Positions 8,126 to 17,937 of a DNA stretch of 64,000 nt are shown here, one piece after another. Both the position numbers and the translations under genes were made by a program. A model generated the notes under the pieces. That model was not told the DNA's origin. It worked only from the letters and a program-made list of their open reading frames with translations, and did not search any database. The stretch spans positions 214,860-278,859 of the forward strand of contig NZ_JQLX01000011.1 in assembly GCF_000744435.1 (NCBI RefSeq), read 5' to 3'. The DNA comes from Hippea jasoniae (lineage in GTDB: Bacteria > Campylobacterota_A > Desulfurellia > Desulfurellales > Hippeaceae). Positions within the stretch are counted from its first letter, which is position 1. Every line of letters starts with the position of its first letter.

Positions 8126-8875
8126 ATGTGTATTATTAAATTGATGTCAGTTGTTCTTATTATTCTTGTTGCCATAATTGGAGTATTGATTTTTCCTCTG
8201 AATAGTTTTGCATGGGGAGCGGGGGTGCATATTGGTGTATCTTTAAGTGCCGTCTCTGAGCTTGAGCCTTATCTCAAGATGCTTGTATTTGGTAACCTTA
8301 ACGAATTTCTCTACGGCGTACTGGCACCTGATTTTATTGTGGGAAAGGGCCTGGGCAGCAAACAGAAGCATTCCCACAACTGGGATGTTGCATTCAAGCT
8401 TTTAGATAACGCAAAAAACGAGCAGATGGAAGCGTTTGCAATTGGATATCTCTCTCATCTTGCAGCAGATGTAGCTGTTCACGGCTTGATGGTTAAAAAA
8501 TTTGAAAGGTTTAAAGGAGCAAAACACGCAATTGTTGAGGCAGTGGCTGAAAATCTATGCGATGTGCAATATAAAAATCTTGCAAGAAGGATAATTGGCC
8601 GCTATAATTCGCATCTTGATGATGCTTTCAAGAATGATGTTGACAGTGTCCTGTTTAGTTTTGGCTTAAGCAAGCTTATTTTTAAAGGTTTTGTAAGGAT
8701 TTCAACGACGGATTATTTTTCAAGAGCATTTCTAAGACAGAATGTTTTGACCTTTTTGTGTGTGGATACAGAAACAATTAAAGACTACCTTGAGCTTTCC
8801 AAGAAATTTTGTATGGATGTTCTTTTGCATAGAAAAAACTCGCCAGTAACAAAATTAAGTGCTATCAGCGAATAA
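8126..8875 (+). CDS. Secreted zinc-dependent phospholipase C-like protein
   Basis: A 249-residue exported protein. A hydrophobic signal (about residues 7-25) ends at SFA, just before W30; in zinc phospholipase C the mature N-terminal Trp itself binds zinc. Further candidate ligands follow: H35, the Asp in APDFIVG, the His pair in KQKHSHNWD, and HLAADVAVHG with His-Asp-His spacing. The family (Zn_dep_PLPC) includes bacterial phospholipases C and uncharacterised relatives with an S1/P1 nuclease-like fold, so the substrate is uncertain. The ATG at 8126 has only a weak AGG upstream; ATG 8144 is an alternative. It ends 30 bases before rho. Confidence 0.75.
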   Translation: MCIIKLMSVVLIILVAIIGVLIFPLNSFAWGAGVHIGVSLSAVSELEPYLKMLVFGNLNEFLYGVLAPDFIVGKGLGSKQKHSHNWDVAFKLLDNAKNEQMEAFAIGYLSHLAADVAVHGLMVKKFERFKGAKHAIVEAVAENLCDVQYKNLARRIIGRYNSHLDDAFKNDVDSVLFSFGLSKLIFKGFVRISTTDYFSRAFLRQNVLTFLCVDTETIKDYLELSKKFCMDVLLHRKNSPVTKLSAISE

Positions 8876-8905
8876 AAAACCTTAAAAATCAGGAGATAGG
8901 AGTGT

Positions 8906-10231
8906 ATGAGTTTTACAAAAGAAGAATTGGCAAATAAAAAGGTTGTTGAACTTGTTGAGATTGGCAAGACTTTGGGTATTCCAACAACCGTAAAAAGAAA
9001 AAATGAGCTAATCGAGGAGATTTTAAAAAGAACAACACAAAAGGAGGATGAAAAACTGCAAACCCAACAGAAAAATCAAACAAAGAACACCGAGAAACAT
9101 CAACCCAAAGTAGAAGTAGTTAGCCTTTTAAAAGGAGAAGGCGTGCTTGAAATTCTTCCTGATGGATACGGTTTTTTGAGGTCTGCAAAAAACAACTATT
9201 TATCTGGACCAAACGATATCTATGTTTCACCCAGCCAGATAAAACGGTTTAGTTTAAAAACCGGTGATTATGTTTATGGTCAGGTAAGAGCACCAAAGGA
9301 TACGGAAAAATACCATGCACTGCTAAAAATAGAACAGATCAACTATCAAGAACCGGACAAAGCCATAAAAAGAAAGAACTTTGATGATTTGACACCTCTG
9401 TATCCTATGGAACGAATAAAACTTGAAACAATACCGGATAATCTCTCATCACGCGTTATGGATTTGATTACACCGATTGGTAAGGGTCAGAGGGGTTTAA
9501 TAGTTGCACCCCCAAGAACGGGAAAAACGATGCTTCTTCAAAATATAGCAAACAGCATAACCCAGAATCATCCAGAGATAAGAATTATTGTGCTTTTAAT
9601 CGATGAAAGACCCGAAGAAGTCACAGATATGAAGCGCTCCGTAAATGCGGAGGTGATAAGTTCAACATTTGATGAATCGCCAGAGCGTCATGTGCAGGTG
9701 GCTGAGATCGTGCTTGAAAGGGCAAAAAGGCTCGTTGAACATGGCCATGATGTGTTAATTTTACTTGATTCTATTACACGACTTGCAAGGGCATACAACT
9801 CTGTAATCCCTCCAAGCGGAAAGGTTTTATCAGGTGGACTTGACTCAAATGCCCTCCAGAAACCCAAGCGGTTTTTTGGTGCTGCACGAAATGTGGAGGA
9901 TGGTGGCAGTCTCACCATTATTGCAACAGCCTTAATCGACACAGGTTCTCGAATGGATGATGTTATTTTTGAGGAGTTCAAAGGCACGGGCAATATGGAG
10001 CTGCATTTGGATAGAGGTCTTTCAGATAGAAGAATTTTCCCCGCAATAGATATAACCCGTTCTGGCACAAGAAAAGAGGAGTTGCTTGTTCCAAAAGATC
10101 AACTCAACAGAATATGGATATTAAGAAAAATCTTAATCGAGATGAACGATATAGATGCAATGCTGTTTTTGCTTGATAAACTTTCAAAGACAAAAACGAA
10201 TAAGGAATTTTTAGATTCCATGAATCGTTGA
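8906..10231 (+). CDS. rho: Transcription termination factor Rho
   Basis: A 441-residue hexameric RNA helicase. It has a Rho N-terminal helical domain (residues about 3-45), a short Lys/Gln-rich linker, and a cold-shock-like RNA-binding domain (about 70-140, with DGYGFLRS and [13 protein letters not shown]). The RecA-type ATPase core has Walker A APPRTGKT and Walker [17 protein letters not shown]. It ends Rho-dependent transcripts in the cytosol. AGGAG lies 10 bases before the ATG. The dus gene begins at the last base of its stop codon (TGATG). The linker is short compared with that of high-GC bacteria. Confidence 0.96.
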   Translation: MSFTKEELANKKVVELVEIGKTLGIPTTVKRKNELIEEILKRTTQKEDEKLQTQQKNQTKNTEKHQPKVEVVSLLKGEGVLEILPDGYGFLRSAKNNYLSGPNDIYVSPSQIKRFSLKTGDYVYGQVRAPKDTEKYHALLKIEQINYQEPDKAIKRKNFDDLTPLYPMERIKLETIPDNLSSRVMDLITPIGKGQRGLIVAPPRTGKTMLLQNIANSITQNHPEIRIIVLLIDERPEEVTDMKRSVNAEVISSTFDESPERHVQVAEIVLERAKRLVEHGHDVLILLDSITRLARAYNSVIPPSGKVLSGGLDSNALQKPKRFFGAARNVEDGGSLTIIATALIDTGSRMDDVIFEEFKGTGNMELHLDRGLSDRRIFPAIDITRSGTRKEELLVPKDQLNRIWILRKILIEMNDIDAMLFLLDKLSKTKTNKEFLDSMNR

Positions 10232-11166
10232 TGAATTTAGGCTCTCTTAAGGTCAGCAATCCCTATCTTTTAGCCCCTATGGCAGGTTATACCGATATGC
10301 CGTTTAGAAAGATTTGCAGGGAATTTGGTTGCGCATTGACTTTTTCTGAGCTTGTAAGCGTTAATGCTTTATGTTTTGATAATAAAAAGACCCTTCAGTA
10401 TCTTAAGCGGGATGGGATAGATAAGCCTTTTTGTATTCAGCTGTTTGGAAGTGAGCCTGAGCTTTTTAAAGAAGCGGTCCAGCGGGTTGAAGATCTGTGT
10501 GAGTGTATCGATATTAACGCTGGATGCCCTGCCCCCAAAGTAATAAGAGCAAAAGCAGGTGCGTATCTTTTGAAGGACACGGATAATTTTTTAAAAATCA
10601 TAGATGCTGTTGTGAAGGCAACAAAAAAGCCTGTTAGCATAAAGATGAGGATGGGCTACGATGCTCCAAACAGCGATGATTTATACAGAGCCATTGAGGA
10701 TAGAGGCGTTAGCTTTATAACAATACACGGAAGGCTAAAGAAAGAATACTTTAAAGGTGAAGTTGACTACAACCATATTGCCCATGTAAAAGAGTTGATA
10801 AATATACCTGTTGTTGCAAACGGAGGCATAGACTCTTTTAAAAAACTTCAAAGGGTTAAAGCTATTACGGGTTGTGAATTTTTTATGGTAGGTCAGGCTG
10901 CCATAGGAAAACCGTTTATTTTTGAAGATTTTTTAAGCAAAAGGGATACAAAAAGAGATCTGGAATTTATAAAAAGTGTGATGTTAAGACATCTAAGTTA
11001 TCTTTATAATTTTTCAGGTAAAAAAGCTATCTCTCAATTTCGAAAGTTTTTCCATGCTTATCTAAAAGGCTACCCCAATGTTAAGAAGTTCAACAACATG
11101 ATTAATCGATGCAGTGATTATTATGAAGCAGTTGAGATAATAGAAAAGGTGGGAAAGCCGACTTAG
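10231..11166 (+). CDS. dus: tRNA-dihydrouridine synthase
   Basis: A 311-residue FMN enzyme that reduces uridine to dihydrouridine in the tRNA D-loop. Motifs seen are LLAPMAGYTDMPFR at the N-terminus, the catalytic Cys in INAGCPAPKV (about residue 95), KMRMGYD, TIHGR, VVANGGI and VGQAAIGKP, which line the FMN site of a TIM barrel, with a helical tRNA-binding tail after about residue 240. The ATG at 10231 overlaps the rho stop by one base and is preferred over a TTG one codon upstream. The specific Dus subfamily cannot be set from motifs alone. Confidence 0.92.
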   Translation: MNLGSLKVSNPYLLAPMAGYTDMPFRKICREFGCALTFSELVSVNALCFDNKKTLQYLKRDGIDKPFCIQLFGSEPELFKEAVQRVEDLCECIDINAGCPAPKVIRAKAGAYLLKDTDNFLKIIDAVVKATKKPVSIKMRMGYDAPNSDDLYRAIEDRGVSFITIHGRLKKEYFKGEVDYNHIAHVKELINIPVVANGGIDSFKKLQRVKAITGCEFFMVGQAAIGKPFIFEDFLSKRDTKRDLEFIKSVMLRHLSYLYNFSGKKAISQFRKFFHAYLKGYPNVKKFNNMINRCSDYYEAVEIIEKVGKPT

Positions 11167-11174
11167 GTCGGCTT
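11155..11174. terminator. Hairpin at the dus / DUF505 convergent junction
   Basis: A perfect 8-bp stem, AAGCCGAC paired with GTCGGCTT, with a 4-base loop TTAG. It contains the dus stop codon in the loop and touches the DUF505 stop at its right edge. Neither strand has a good U run after it, so it may protect 3' ends rather than terminate. Confidence 0.45.
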
Positions 11175-12939
11175 AGTTAAAAAACCACCTTGAAAGCTCT
11201 GAGTAGCTTTTTTTCAGCTCATCTATTGCGCATAACAGATTGTATCCTGCATCTGTTAAAGAATTTGTGCCAATGAAACGTGCAAGCCTTGCAATCCGTA
11301 TCACCTCACCGAATGTTTCTGGATCAAGACCACTTAATTTTTCTACCTCTTTCCATTTATCGGGTCTTACTCTGATCTTTTTCTCTTTTTCATACAGCGT
11401 TCCAACCTCTTTGATGGCTCTTAAAACCCTTACAAGGTGTGGTGTAACAGGATTGCCAAATCCGCTTGAAACACCGCTTAGAGCCTTTTTTAGATAAACC
11501 CCTGCCTCTGTTAAAATAACAATCCCCGTAGGTAGAATTTCAACAAAACCCTTTGCATCAAGCAGCTCTATGGCTTTTTTGACTTTTTCATGGTCTTTTG
11601 AGTTGTATTTTTGTTGATACTCTTTCAAATAAATTGGGTTCTTGTCAGAAATTTTGCTTAAAATCTCCATCTCAAAATCTGTTATGTGTGTTAATCTATC
11701 TATAGATATAGCAAGCTCTTCATACATAGAACCTGATTTTGTTGGTCCAAAATCTCCCACGAGGTTTGCTTTTTTAGCCTCTTCATACCAGTCGTTGCCG
11801 GGGGCTGAGAATTCCTTTCTTGTGATGGTCAGGCATTTTACAGCTGGAGATGATATCTCTCTTTTCTTTGCCTTCTGATCCTCTAAAACCTTTCTACCCC
11901 AGCCTGTTATGTGATAGATTAATCTGTTTCGATCGTCTTTGCGTGAACTTATAAGACCAAAACACTCAAGTGCGTATAGAATCTTGGCTGTATGTTGTGA
12001 AATTTCTTCATCTTTTTTTGCTAAAGCCTCTTTTATCTGTTTCTGCGTTGGTATAATATCTTTGTTTGTTTTGTGTTTTTGCCACAGCTCATCGACCACA
12101 AAGAGCGTTTCTATCTCTTCTAAAATCAGCGCAATCGATGGTGTTAGAAGGATTGCTCCTTCGCTGTAGAGTTTGTATGCCATGTATAGATCCTCACCTG
12201 CAGCCAGAAGCCTGTTATGCTCATCTATATAAGCCATGGCAAGCAGGATTTCTTTTTCTGAATCACTTAACTGGGCCGGGTTTTCCCTGGCTTTCTTTAT
12301 GCTTAGCAAAATATCCAGATTGACAACCGTGGAAAACGGCTGGCTGCCTTTTAGAATTGCATCTCTAATTTTTCTACCCAGTCCTGTAAATGCAAAGAAA
12401 TTGGATGGTGGCATTGAAAAAGCTATAAGTCTTTGAGCCTCAAGCCTTCTTGTTAGCTTATCATCTGCATTGATTATACCTGTTCTTTTGGCAGGTCCCT
12501 GCGGCAGGGATTTTATGTGGTCTGCAAGTTCTCTATCGATCGTTAATTGTGGCCTTGCAAGTCTGTAGATCTCCCACAATTCGTAAGCCTCATCTGTTAA
12601 TTTACCATCTTTTGCAAATCCTCTTTCTTTAAGGGGTTTTTCAAAATCTTCAAAAACCTTACCACCTGCTTTAATAGATGAGTCTATCATGGCTATGATC
12701 TCTGACCCAATAAATCTAAACTCATCTTTCCAGTTAGAAACATCAATGCCGTTTTTCTCTATCGATTCAAATAGGTTTAAAATTGCCTCGCCGCTGTAGG
12801 TAAGCTTGTAATTGCCGTCGGTTGAATAACTCAACAGATCTTCAAGCTCTAAAATGTAGGCATCCTCATCCGAATGATTTAGTTTTTGGCCGTTTTTGAT
12901 GTTTTTGAGTATCTCGATGTCTTTTTTTCTAATTACCAT
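11173..12939 (-). CDS. DUF505-family protein
   Basis: A 588-residue soluble protein that matches the DUF505 family, found mainly in thermophilic archaea and deep-branching bacteria. It reads as repeated winged-helix-like modules: recurring patterns such as ILKNIKNG, LTYSGEAIL, ILLAMAYID, LYALECFGLI, ITGWGRKVLED, ILTEAGVYLKKAL and LTDAGYNLLCAI are typical of wHTH units ending in a beta wing. No catalytic motif is visible. A role in nucleic-acid binding is inferred from the modules only. It is monocistronic, with a good promoter and an AGGAGG site upstream. Confidence 0.8.
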   Translation of the reverse strand: MVIRKKDIEILKNIKNGQKLNHSDEDAYILELEDLLSYSTDGNYKLTYSGEAILNLFESIEKNGIDVSNWKDEFRFIGSEIIAMIDSSIKAGGKVFEDFEKPLKERGFAKDGKLTDEAYELWEIYRLARPQLTIDRELADHIKSLPQGPAKRTGIINADDKLTRRLEAQRLIAFSMPPSNFFAFTGLGRKIRDAILKGSQPFSTVVNLDILLSIKKARENPAQLSDSEKEILLAMAYIDEHNRLLAAGEDLYMAYKLYSEGAILLTPSIALILEEIETLFVVDELWQKHKTNKDIIPTQKQIKEALAKKDEEISQHTAKILYALECFGLISSRKDDRNRLIYHITGWGRKVLEDQKAKKREISSPAVKCLTITRKEFSAPGNDWYEEAKKANLVGDFGPTKSGSMYEELAISIDRLTHITDFEMEILSKISDKNPIYLKEYQQKYNSKDHEKVKKAIELLDAKGFVEILPTGIVILTEAGVYLKKALSGVSSGFGNPVTPHLVRVLRAIKEVGTLYEKEKKIRVRPDKWKEVEKLSGLDPETFGEVIRIARLARFIGTNSLTDAGYNLLCAIDELKKSYSELSRWFFN

Positions 12940-12969
12940 AAACTCCCTCCTAAAATTTTTTCTATTAAA

Positions 12970-12997
12970 ACAATAGGCTTTAGCGATATATAGTCAA
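12970..12997 (-). promoter_or_regulatory. Promoter of the DUF505 gene
   Basis: Minus strand TTGACT (12997-12992), 16-base spacer, TATTGT (12975-12970), about 30 bases before the ATG, which has a strong AGGAGG site. Confidence 0.6.
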
Positions 12998-13030
12998 GTT
13001 TTAGATGGTATAAACAGTAAAATTAATTTC

Positions 13031-15298
13031 TTAAGAATGATATTTGATTTGTTCTATCTTTTCTTCAAGTAGATAAACAGCTTCCTCTGCACTTTGTGCT
13101 TCATCTAAGGAAATAAAACTCACATAATATTCAAAATGCTGGCCTTCTATCTCTATTTGGCTAAGTCTATCTTTTATGATTTTTGCCATTTCTTCTGGAT
13201 TGGAGCCTTTATATACAAAACCAAAGAAGTTTGCACCTATGCGTGCATGAAATGAGGTGTTTTCAAGATCCCTTATAAGTTTTGCAACCTCTAATATCAA
13301 TCTGTTGCCTGCCTCATAGCCAAGTAAAAAATTGATTCTTTTTAGTTTTTTTATATCAACCATAAAGATATAGTAATCCCTTTTCCTTTTTATAAGCTCA
13401 CCGATAAAATCAAGAAACGCCTTTATCCTGTAAAGTCCGCTAAAGAGGTCTTTTTCAAACAGCTCCATTCTGCTTTGCTCTATCTGCTTTAAAATATCTG
13501 TTGTCTGTGGCTGGTCGTTTTCAATCAGCAATAGTCGTGGCAGAGCATCTTCGATCTGTGCGAGTATTTGATTATCTAAGGCGCTTTCTTTCATAATTGT
13601 TATAGCTTTCTGTATAGAAAACGCTGCCCTGTAAGGCCTTGAGGTTGTTAATGCATCAAATACATCGGCTATGGCAAGGATTTTTCCTTCAAGCGTTATA
13701 TCTTTGCAGCTTAACCCATCGGGGTATCCTTTGCCATCACAACGCTCATGGTGTTGCTTTACAAAAATTGCTATGTCTTTAAACATGGATATGTCTTTTA
13801 CAAGCAGATATGAAAAAAGCGGATGAAGTTTCATTATTTCATACTCATGTTCACTGAGTTTTCCTGGTTTTAACAGTATGGCATCGGGTATTGCAACCTT
13901 ACCTAAGTCATGCAAAAGACCGGAGATATAGAGATTATGCTGTCTCTTCTCATCAAGCCCTAACATCTCTCCGATTTTCTTTGCATAGTATGCAACACGC
14001 TCAGAATGCCCTTTGGTGTAAACATCCCTTGCTTCAACAACCTTTACAAATGTTTCGATAAACTCAACCCTGTTTCGCTCAATCTGATTGTTTTTGTTGA
14101 TAATCTGGGTTGAGGCTAAATTGATTGCTTCTGCTATTTTTCTAAATTTATCAAACTCTATGCTCTGTAGCTTTATAGGTGTTTCTGTTTTACCTAATTT
14201 TTTAAGGCCAGAGATGATTTTTGATGCATCCTCTGATATCCGTTTTGATAGAGCACTTCCTGCACCATTTATAAGAAAAATGGATAAAATAAAAACACCC
14301 AATAAAAGCAGATTGAAAAGTTTTAGTTTTTTAGATATCTCATCGGCCATCAACGCAGCGTTCTTTTTTAGATTATCAACATAAAAACCTGTACCCACCA
14401 TCCAGTTTAGCGGTTTGTAGAGCATTCTGAAGGATATCTTTTTACGCGGTTTTGAGCTTGTTGGTGAGGGATAGTAATATACAGAATAGGTCTGGCCTTT
14501 TTCTTTTAAGGCTTTTAGGTATTTTTCTCTGTAGTAATTACCCATTGCATCGGGTTTATGTGAAGAAGCTGGTTTGCCTATAGTAATACCCCTGGATTTG
14601 TTGAAAATATTCATGGCAAAGGCATCTCCGCCGTTTATGTTCAAAATTTTGGCTATGAAAAAGTAGCTATCTGAATTTTTATCAGCTAATATGAAATCGT
14701 TGATTTTCTTAAAAACCACATCCATGATTTTTTGTTCAACCTCAAGCATCGGTTTGTATGCACCAACCTCAAGATCCAATTGCCTCAGTTTTGTTGTTGC
14801 AAGAAGGAATTTTTGCGGCTGATTATTAACCTTAATTGAGGGGGATGAACAGATAAAAAAATGGATTGAGACGAAATTTAAATCTGATTTATATGGCTTG
14901 CAGTAGTTTAAGTTTAAAAAATCTATATTACTTGAGCCATCTTTATAAAAAACAGCCAATCTATAGCCATTTTCAAATCCTATATCCTTCAATTTTTGAA
15001 TTGGATTCCTATCATGATTTGAGATGGTGGATGCAAGTCTAATGGCATAACCAAGTTTTACAAATTCGTCATGCATAATTGTTTTTGTTTGTGCATCTAT
15101 AAAGGAGATGGCAGCATATGTTTCAAGTTTTATCTGCTGTTTATGTTTTTTGATCTTTGCATTTAAGATATAATTGTAAATGGTTTGTTTTTCGTTCTTT
15201 TCTACATACAAGAAAGCAACTGAAATGGCAATAAATATAAAAAAGACCAGGTATGTAAGTTTTTTTAAAACACCCTCGATGGTTCTCATTTGTGTCAT
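13031..15298 (-). CDS. Membrane Cache / HD-GYP phosphodiesterase with degenerate GGDEF domain
   Basis: A 755-residue sensor. One transmembrane helix (about residues 13-31), a periplasmic Cache-type domain ending MVGTGFYVDNLKK (about 300), a second helix (about 330-350), then an HD-GYP domain (about 415-560) with HDLGKVAIPD and HHERCDGKGYPDGL, the complete active-site signature for cyclic-di-GMP hydrolysis. The C-terminal 130 residues have a GGDEF fold (FMVDIKKLKRINFLLGYEAGNRLI), but the active loop reads RIGANFFGF instead of R-x-GGDEF, so it cannot be expected to make c-di-GMP. The order HD-GYP then GGDEF is the less common one. The Cache domain suggests sensing of small organic ligands. Confidence 0.88.
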   Translation of the reverse strand: MTQMRTIEGVLKKLTYLVFFIFIAISVAFLYVEKNEKQTIYNYILNAKIKKHKQQIKLETYAAISFIDAQTKTIMHDEFVKLGYAIRLASTISNHDRNPIQKLKDIGFENGYRLAVFYKDGSSNIDFLNLNYCKPYKSDLNFVSIHFFICSSPSIKVNNQPQKFLLATTKLRQLDLEVGAYKPMLEVEQKIMDVVFKKINDFILADKNSDSYFFIAKILNINGGDAFAMNIFNKSRGITIGKPASSHKPDAMGNYYREKYLKALKEKGQTYSVYYYPSPTSSKPRKKISFRMLYKPLNWMVGTGFYVDNLKKNAALMADEISKKLKLFNLLLLGVFILSIFLINGAGSALSKRISEDASKIISGLKKLGKTETPIKLQSIEFDKFRKIAEAINLASTQIINKNNQIERNRVEFIETFVKVVEARDVYTKGHSERVAYYAKKIGEMLGLDEKRQHNLYISGLLHDLGKVAIPDAILLKPGKLSEHEYEIMKLHPLFSYLLVKDISMFKDIAIFVKQHHERCDGKGYPDGLSCKDITLEGKILAIADVFDALTTSRPYRAAFSIQKAITIMKESALDNQILAQIEDALPRLLLIENDQPQTTDILKQIEQSRMELFEKDLFSGLYRIKAFLDFIGELIKRKRDYYIFMVDIKKLKRINFLLGYEAGNRLILEVAKLIRDLENTSFHARIGANFFGFVYKGSNPEEMAKIIKDRLSQIEIEGQHFEYYVSFISLDEAQSAEEAVYLLEEKIEQIKYHS

Positions 15299-15468
15299 AC
15301 TTAGAGTATCACTAAATTATAGATATTTTTCAAGTGTGTTGTGTAATCAAAAATAATAATATCCACAGAATAGATAAACTCTGCTTGGATGCTACTTTTA
15401 AATAAAAAAATAGTAATGGTATATTCTTTTTTTGCAGGGGGCAGTTATTAACAATGAAGCAAAAATTC

Positions 15469-15496
15469 TTGACTTTTAAGGTTAAAACTGTAAAAT
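15469..15496 (+). promoter_or_regulatory. Promoter of the tRNA-Gln/tRNA-Glu unit
   Basis: TTGACT (15469-15474), 16-base spacer, TAAAAT (15491-15496). The expected start is within a few bases of the tRNA-Gln 5' end. The preceding 15299-15468 contains nothing recognised. Confidence 0.65.
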
Positions 15497-15508
15497 TCTC
15501 AAGCGGTT

Positions 15509-15582
15509 TGGGATGTCGTCTAACGGTAGGACAGCGGACTCTGGATCCGCGAGTCGGGGTTCGAATCCCTGCATCCCAGCCA
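15509..15582 (+). tRNA. tRNA-Gln (anticodon CTG)
   Basis: A full cloverleaf: acceptor TGGGATG paired with CATCCCA, D-arm with AACGGTAGG, anticodon stem GCGGA/TCCGC with loop CTCTGGA giving anticodon CTG, and T-arm GGGGT-TCGAATC-CCTGC region. The CCA end is encoded (15580-15582). With C at position 34 it should read only CAG, so another tRNA-Gln must read CAA elsewhere. Confidence 0.93.
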
Positions 15583-15589
15583 TATTTGT

Positions 15590-15664
<75 letters not shown>

Positions 15665-15679
15665 TTTTTTATTGAAATG

Positions 15680-15707
15680 TTGAAAAAAATATCCCACTTT
15701 GTATACT
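15680..15707 (+). promoter_or_regulatory. Promoter of the gap-pgk-tpiA-secG operon
   Basis: TTGAAA (15680-15685), 16-base spacer, TATACT (15702-15707), followed by AGGAGGT and the GTG start of gap at 15740. Confidence 0.6.
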
Positions 15708-15739
15708 GAAGGGCAAATAATCTAATTTAGGAGGTTAAA

Positions 15740-16753
15740 GTGGCAATAAAAGTGGCTATTAACGGTTTTGGAAGAATCGGTAGGTGTTTTTTTAGAACAT
15801 GTATAGGTTATGAAGATATAGATATTGTTGCAATAAATGATCTGACAGACGCTAAAACACTTGCGCATCTTTTAAAATACGATTCGGTTCACGGTGTTTT
15901 AAGGCAACATGAGATTACATCAGAGGGTGATGAGATTATTTTTGATGGAAAACATATTAAAGTTTATGCAAATACAGATCCTTCTGCTTTGCCGTGGAAG
16001 GAGATTGGTGTTGACCTTGTGCTTGAATCCACAGGAAGATTCAGAACAAAAGAAAAAGCCTCACTGCATCTAAATGCAGGTGCAAAGAAGGTTGTAATCA
16101 GTGCACCTGCCAAAGGCGGCGATGTGCCAACCGTTGTGCTTGGCGTAAACGATGTAGGTTTTGACTTTAAGAATAACGACATCATATCCAATGCATCATG
16201 CACAACAAACTGTGTGGCACCAATTGCCAAGATCCTTCATGACAATTTTGGTATAATTCACGGCTTTATGACTACCGTGCACTCCTATACAAACGATCAG
16301 CGTATACTTGATCTGCCTCATAGCGATTTGAGAAGGGCAAGGGCAGCAGCAGAGAATATTATTCCAACAACGACAGGAGCAGCCATTGCTGTGGGTCTTG
16401 TTGTGCCTTCGCTGAAAGGTAAGCTTGATGGTATATCGATGAGGGTGCCAACATCCAATGTTTCCATTGTTGATTTAGTTGTAGAGGTCGAAAAAGAAGC
16501 AACGATAGAATCTGTTAATGAAGCAGTTAAAAAAGCAAGCGAAACATCTATGAAGGGCATTGTGGAATATTTAACAGAGTCTGTGGTGTCGAAGGATTTA
16601 AACGGCAATCCTCACTCAAGCATGTTTGATAGTCTCTCAACGATGGTTATAGATAACAGACTTGTTAAGGTTTTAAGCTGGTATGATAATGAGTGGGGCT
16701 ACTCATCCCGTCTGAGAGATTTGATTTTGAGAATTAAAAATGAGGGATTCTGA
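15740..16753 (+). CDS. gap: Glyceraldehyde-3-phosphate dehydrogenase, type I
   Basis: A 337-residue tetrameric enzyme interconverting glyceraldehyde 3-phosphate and 1,3-bisphosphoglycerate. The NAD-binding start is VAINGFGRIGR, the active-site block is SNASCTTNCVAPIAK (catalytic Cys about residue 154), and the C-terminal WYDNEWGYSSRL is standard. VAINDL at the end of the second strand fits an NAD-type enzyme. The start is GTG with AGGAGGT 5 bases upstream. The stop overlaps the pgk ATG by one base. First gene of a glycolysis/gluconeogenesis operon. Confidence 0.97.
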   Translation: MAIKVAINGFGRIGRCFFRTCIGYEDIDIVAINDLTDAKTLAHLLKYDSVHGVLRQHEITSEGDEIIFDGKHIKVYANTDPSALPWKEIGVDLVLESTGRFRTKEKASLHLNAGAKKVVISAPAKGGDVPTVVLGVNDVGFDFKNNDIISNASCTTNCVAPIAKILHDNFGIIHGFMTTVHSYTNDQRILDLPHSDLRRARAAAENIIPTTTGAAIAVGLVVPSLKGKLDGISMRVPTSNVSIVDLVVEVEKEATIESVNEAVKKASETSMKGIVEYLTESVVSKDLNGNPHSSMFDSLSTMVIDNRLVKVLSWYDNEWGYSSRLRDLILRIKNEGF

Positions 16754-17937
16754 TGAAGTTTATCAATGAAGTTGATTTAAAGGGTAAGAGGGTTTTTATA
16801 CGATGCGATTTTAATGTGCCTATGGATGAAAACGGCAATATAACAGACGATACACGTATAAAAGCAGCGCTTCCAACAATTCAGTATGCCATAGACAATA
16901 AGGCAAAGGTTATACTTGCAAGCCACCTTGGCAGACCTAAAGGCAAAAAAAATGAGAAGTATTCATTAAGAGCTGTTGCAAAAAGGCTTTCCACACTTCT
17001 GTCAAGGGATGTGGTTTTTATATCGGATCTTGATGATGAAAATGAGCTTAAAAAACTTGAAGGTTTAGATGTAGGCGATGTAGCCTTGCTTGAAAATCTG
17101 AGATTTTATCCGGGTGAGGAGCAAAACTCAGAGGAATTTGCTGCTAAACTTCTAAAACTATTTGATATCTATGTAAACGATGCATTTGGTGTCTGCCATA
17201 GAAAACATGCAAGCGTATATGCCCTTGCAAAACTTGCAAAAGTGGCTGTGGCTGGTTTTCTGCTTAAAAAGGAGCTTGAGTATTTTGCAAAAATATTTGA
17301 AATCAAGGAAAAACCGTTTGTTGCTGTTATAGGTGGTGCCAAGATTTCGGGTAAACTTGATTGTTTGGTTAATCTTTTAGATAAGGCCGATAAAATTTTA
17401 ATTGGTGGTGCTCAGGCCTTTACATTTCTAAAAGCACTCGGTTATGAAACAGGCAAAAGCCTTGTTGAGGATGAGCTGATCGATGAGGCTTTGAATATTC
17501 TAAATAAGGCAAAAACACTCAATGTAAAGTTATATTTACCTGTTGATTTCTTATGCTCTGCTTCCATCGATGATACGGTTAACACCTGCTACTGCACCTA
17601 TCAGGAGATAAAAAAAGATATGATGGGGCTTGATATAGGGCCAGCAACGGTTAAGTTGTTTGAAGAAGCCCTATCCGATGCTAAGGTTGTTGTATGGAAT
17701 GGACCGATGGGCGTTTTTGAAAAAAAAGAGTTTGCTCACGGCACAAATAAAATTGCTGAGGCTATTGGCAGGCTGAAGGCTTTGAGTGTGGTTGGTGGTG
17801 GTGATACAGCAGAGGCTGTGATAAGAGCCAATCAGGCGCATAATATGAGCTATATATCAACCGGTGGCGGTGCTTCGTTGAAACTACTTGAAGGCAAAAC
17901 GCTGCCTGCTGTTGAGGTTCTGGAGGAGAAAGAATGA
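16753..17937 (+). CDS. pgk: Phosphoglycerate kinase
   Basis: A 394-residue monomeric kinase. The N-terminal domain has RVFIRCDFNVPMD and SHLGRPKG, the substrate-binding arginine region. The C-terminal nucleotide domain has GGAKISGKL, VWNGPMGVFE and the VGGGDTAEAV glycine-rich loop. It transfers phosphate between 1,3-bisphosphoglycerate and ADP in the cytosol. Its ATG overlaps the gap stop (TGATG), and its end overlaps tpiA by 4 bases (ATGA). Confidence 0.97.
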   Translation: MKFINEVDLKGKRVFIRCDFNVPMDENGNITDDTRIKAALPTIQYAIDNKAKVILASHLGRPKGKKNEKYSLRAVAKRLSTLLSRDVVFISDLDDENELKKLEGLDVGDVALLENLRFYPGEEQNSEEFAAKLLKLFDIYVNDAFGVCHRKHASVYALAKLAKVAVAGFLLKKELEYFAKIFEIKEKPFVAVIGGAKISGKLDCLVNLLDKADKILIGGAQAFTFLKALGYETGKSLVEDELIDEALNILNKAKTLNVKLYLPVDFLCSASIDDTVNTCYCTYQEIKKDMMGLDIGPATVKLFEEALSDAKVVVWNGPMGVFEKKEFAHGTNKIAEAIGRLKALSVVGGGDTAEAVIRANQAHNMSYISTGGGASLKLLEGKTLPAVEVLEEKE

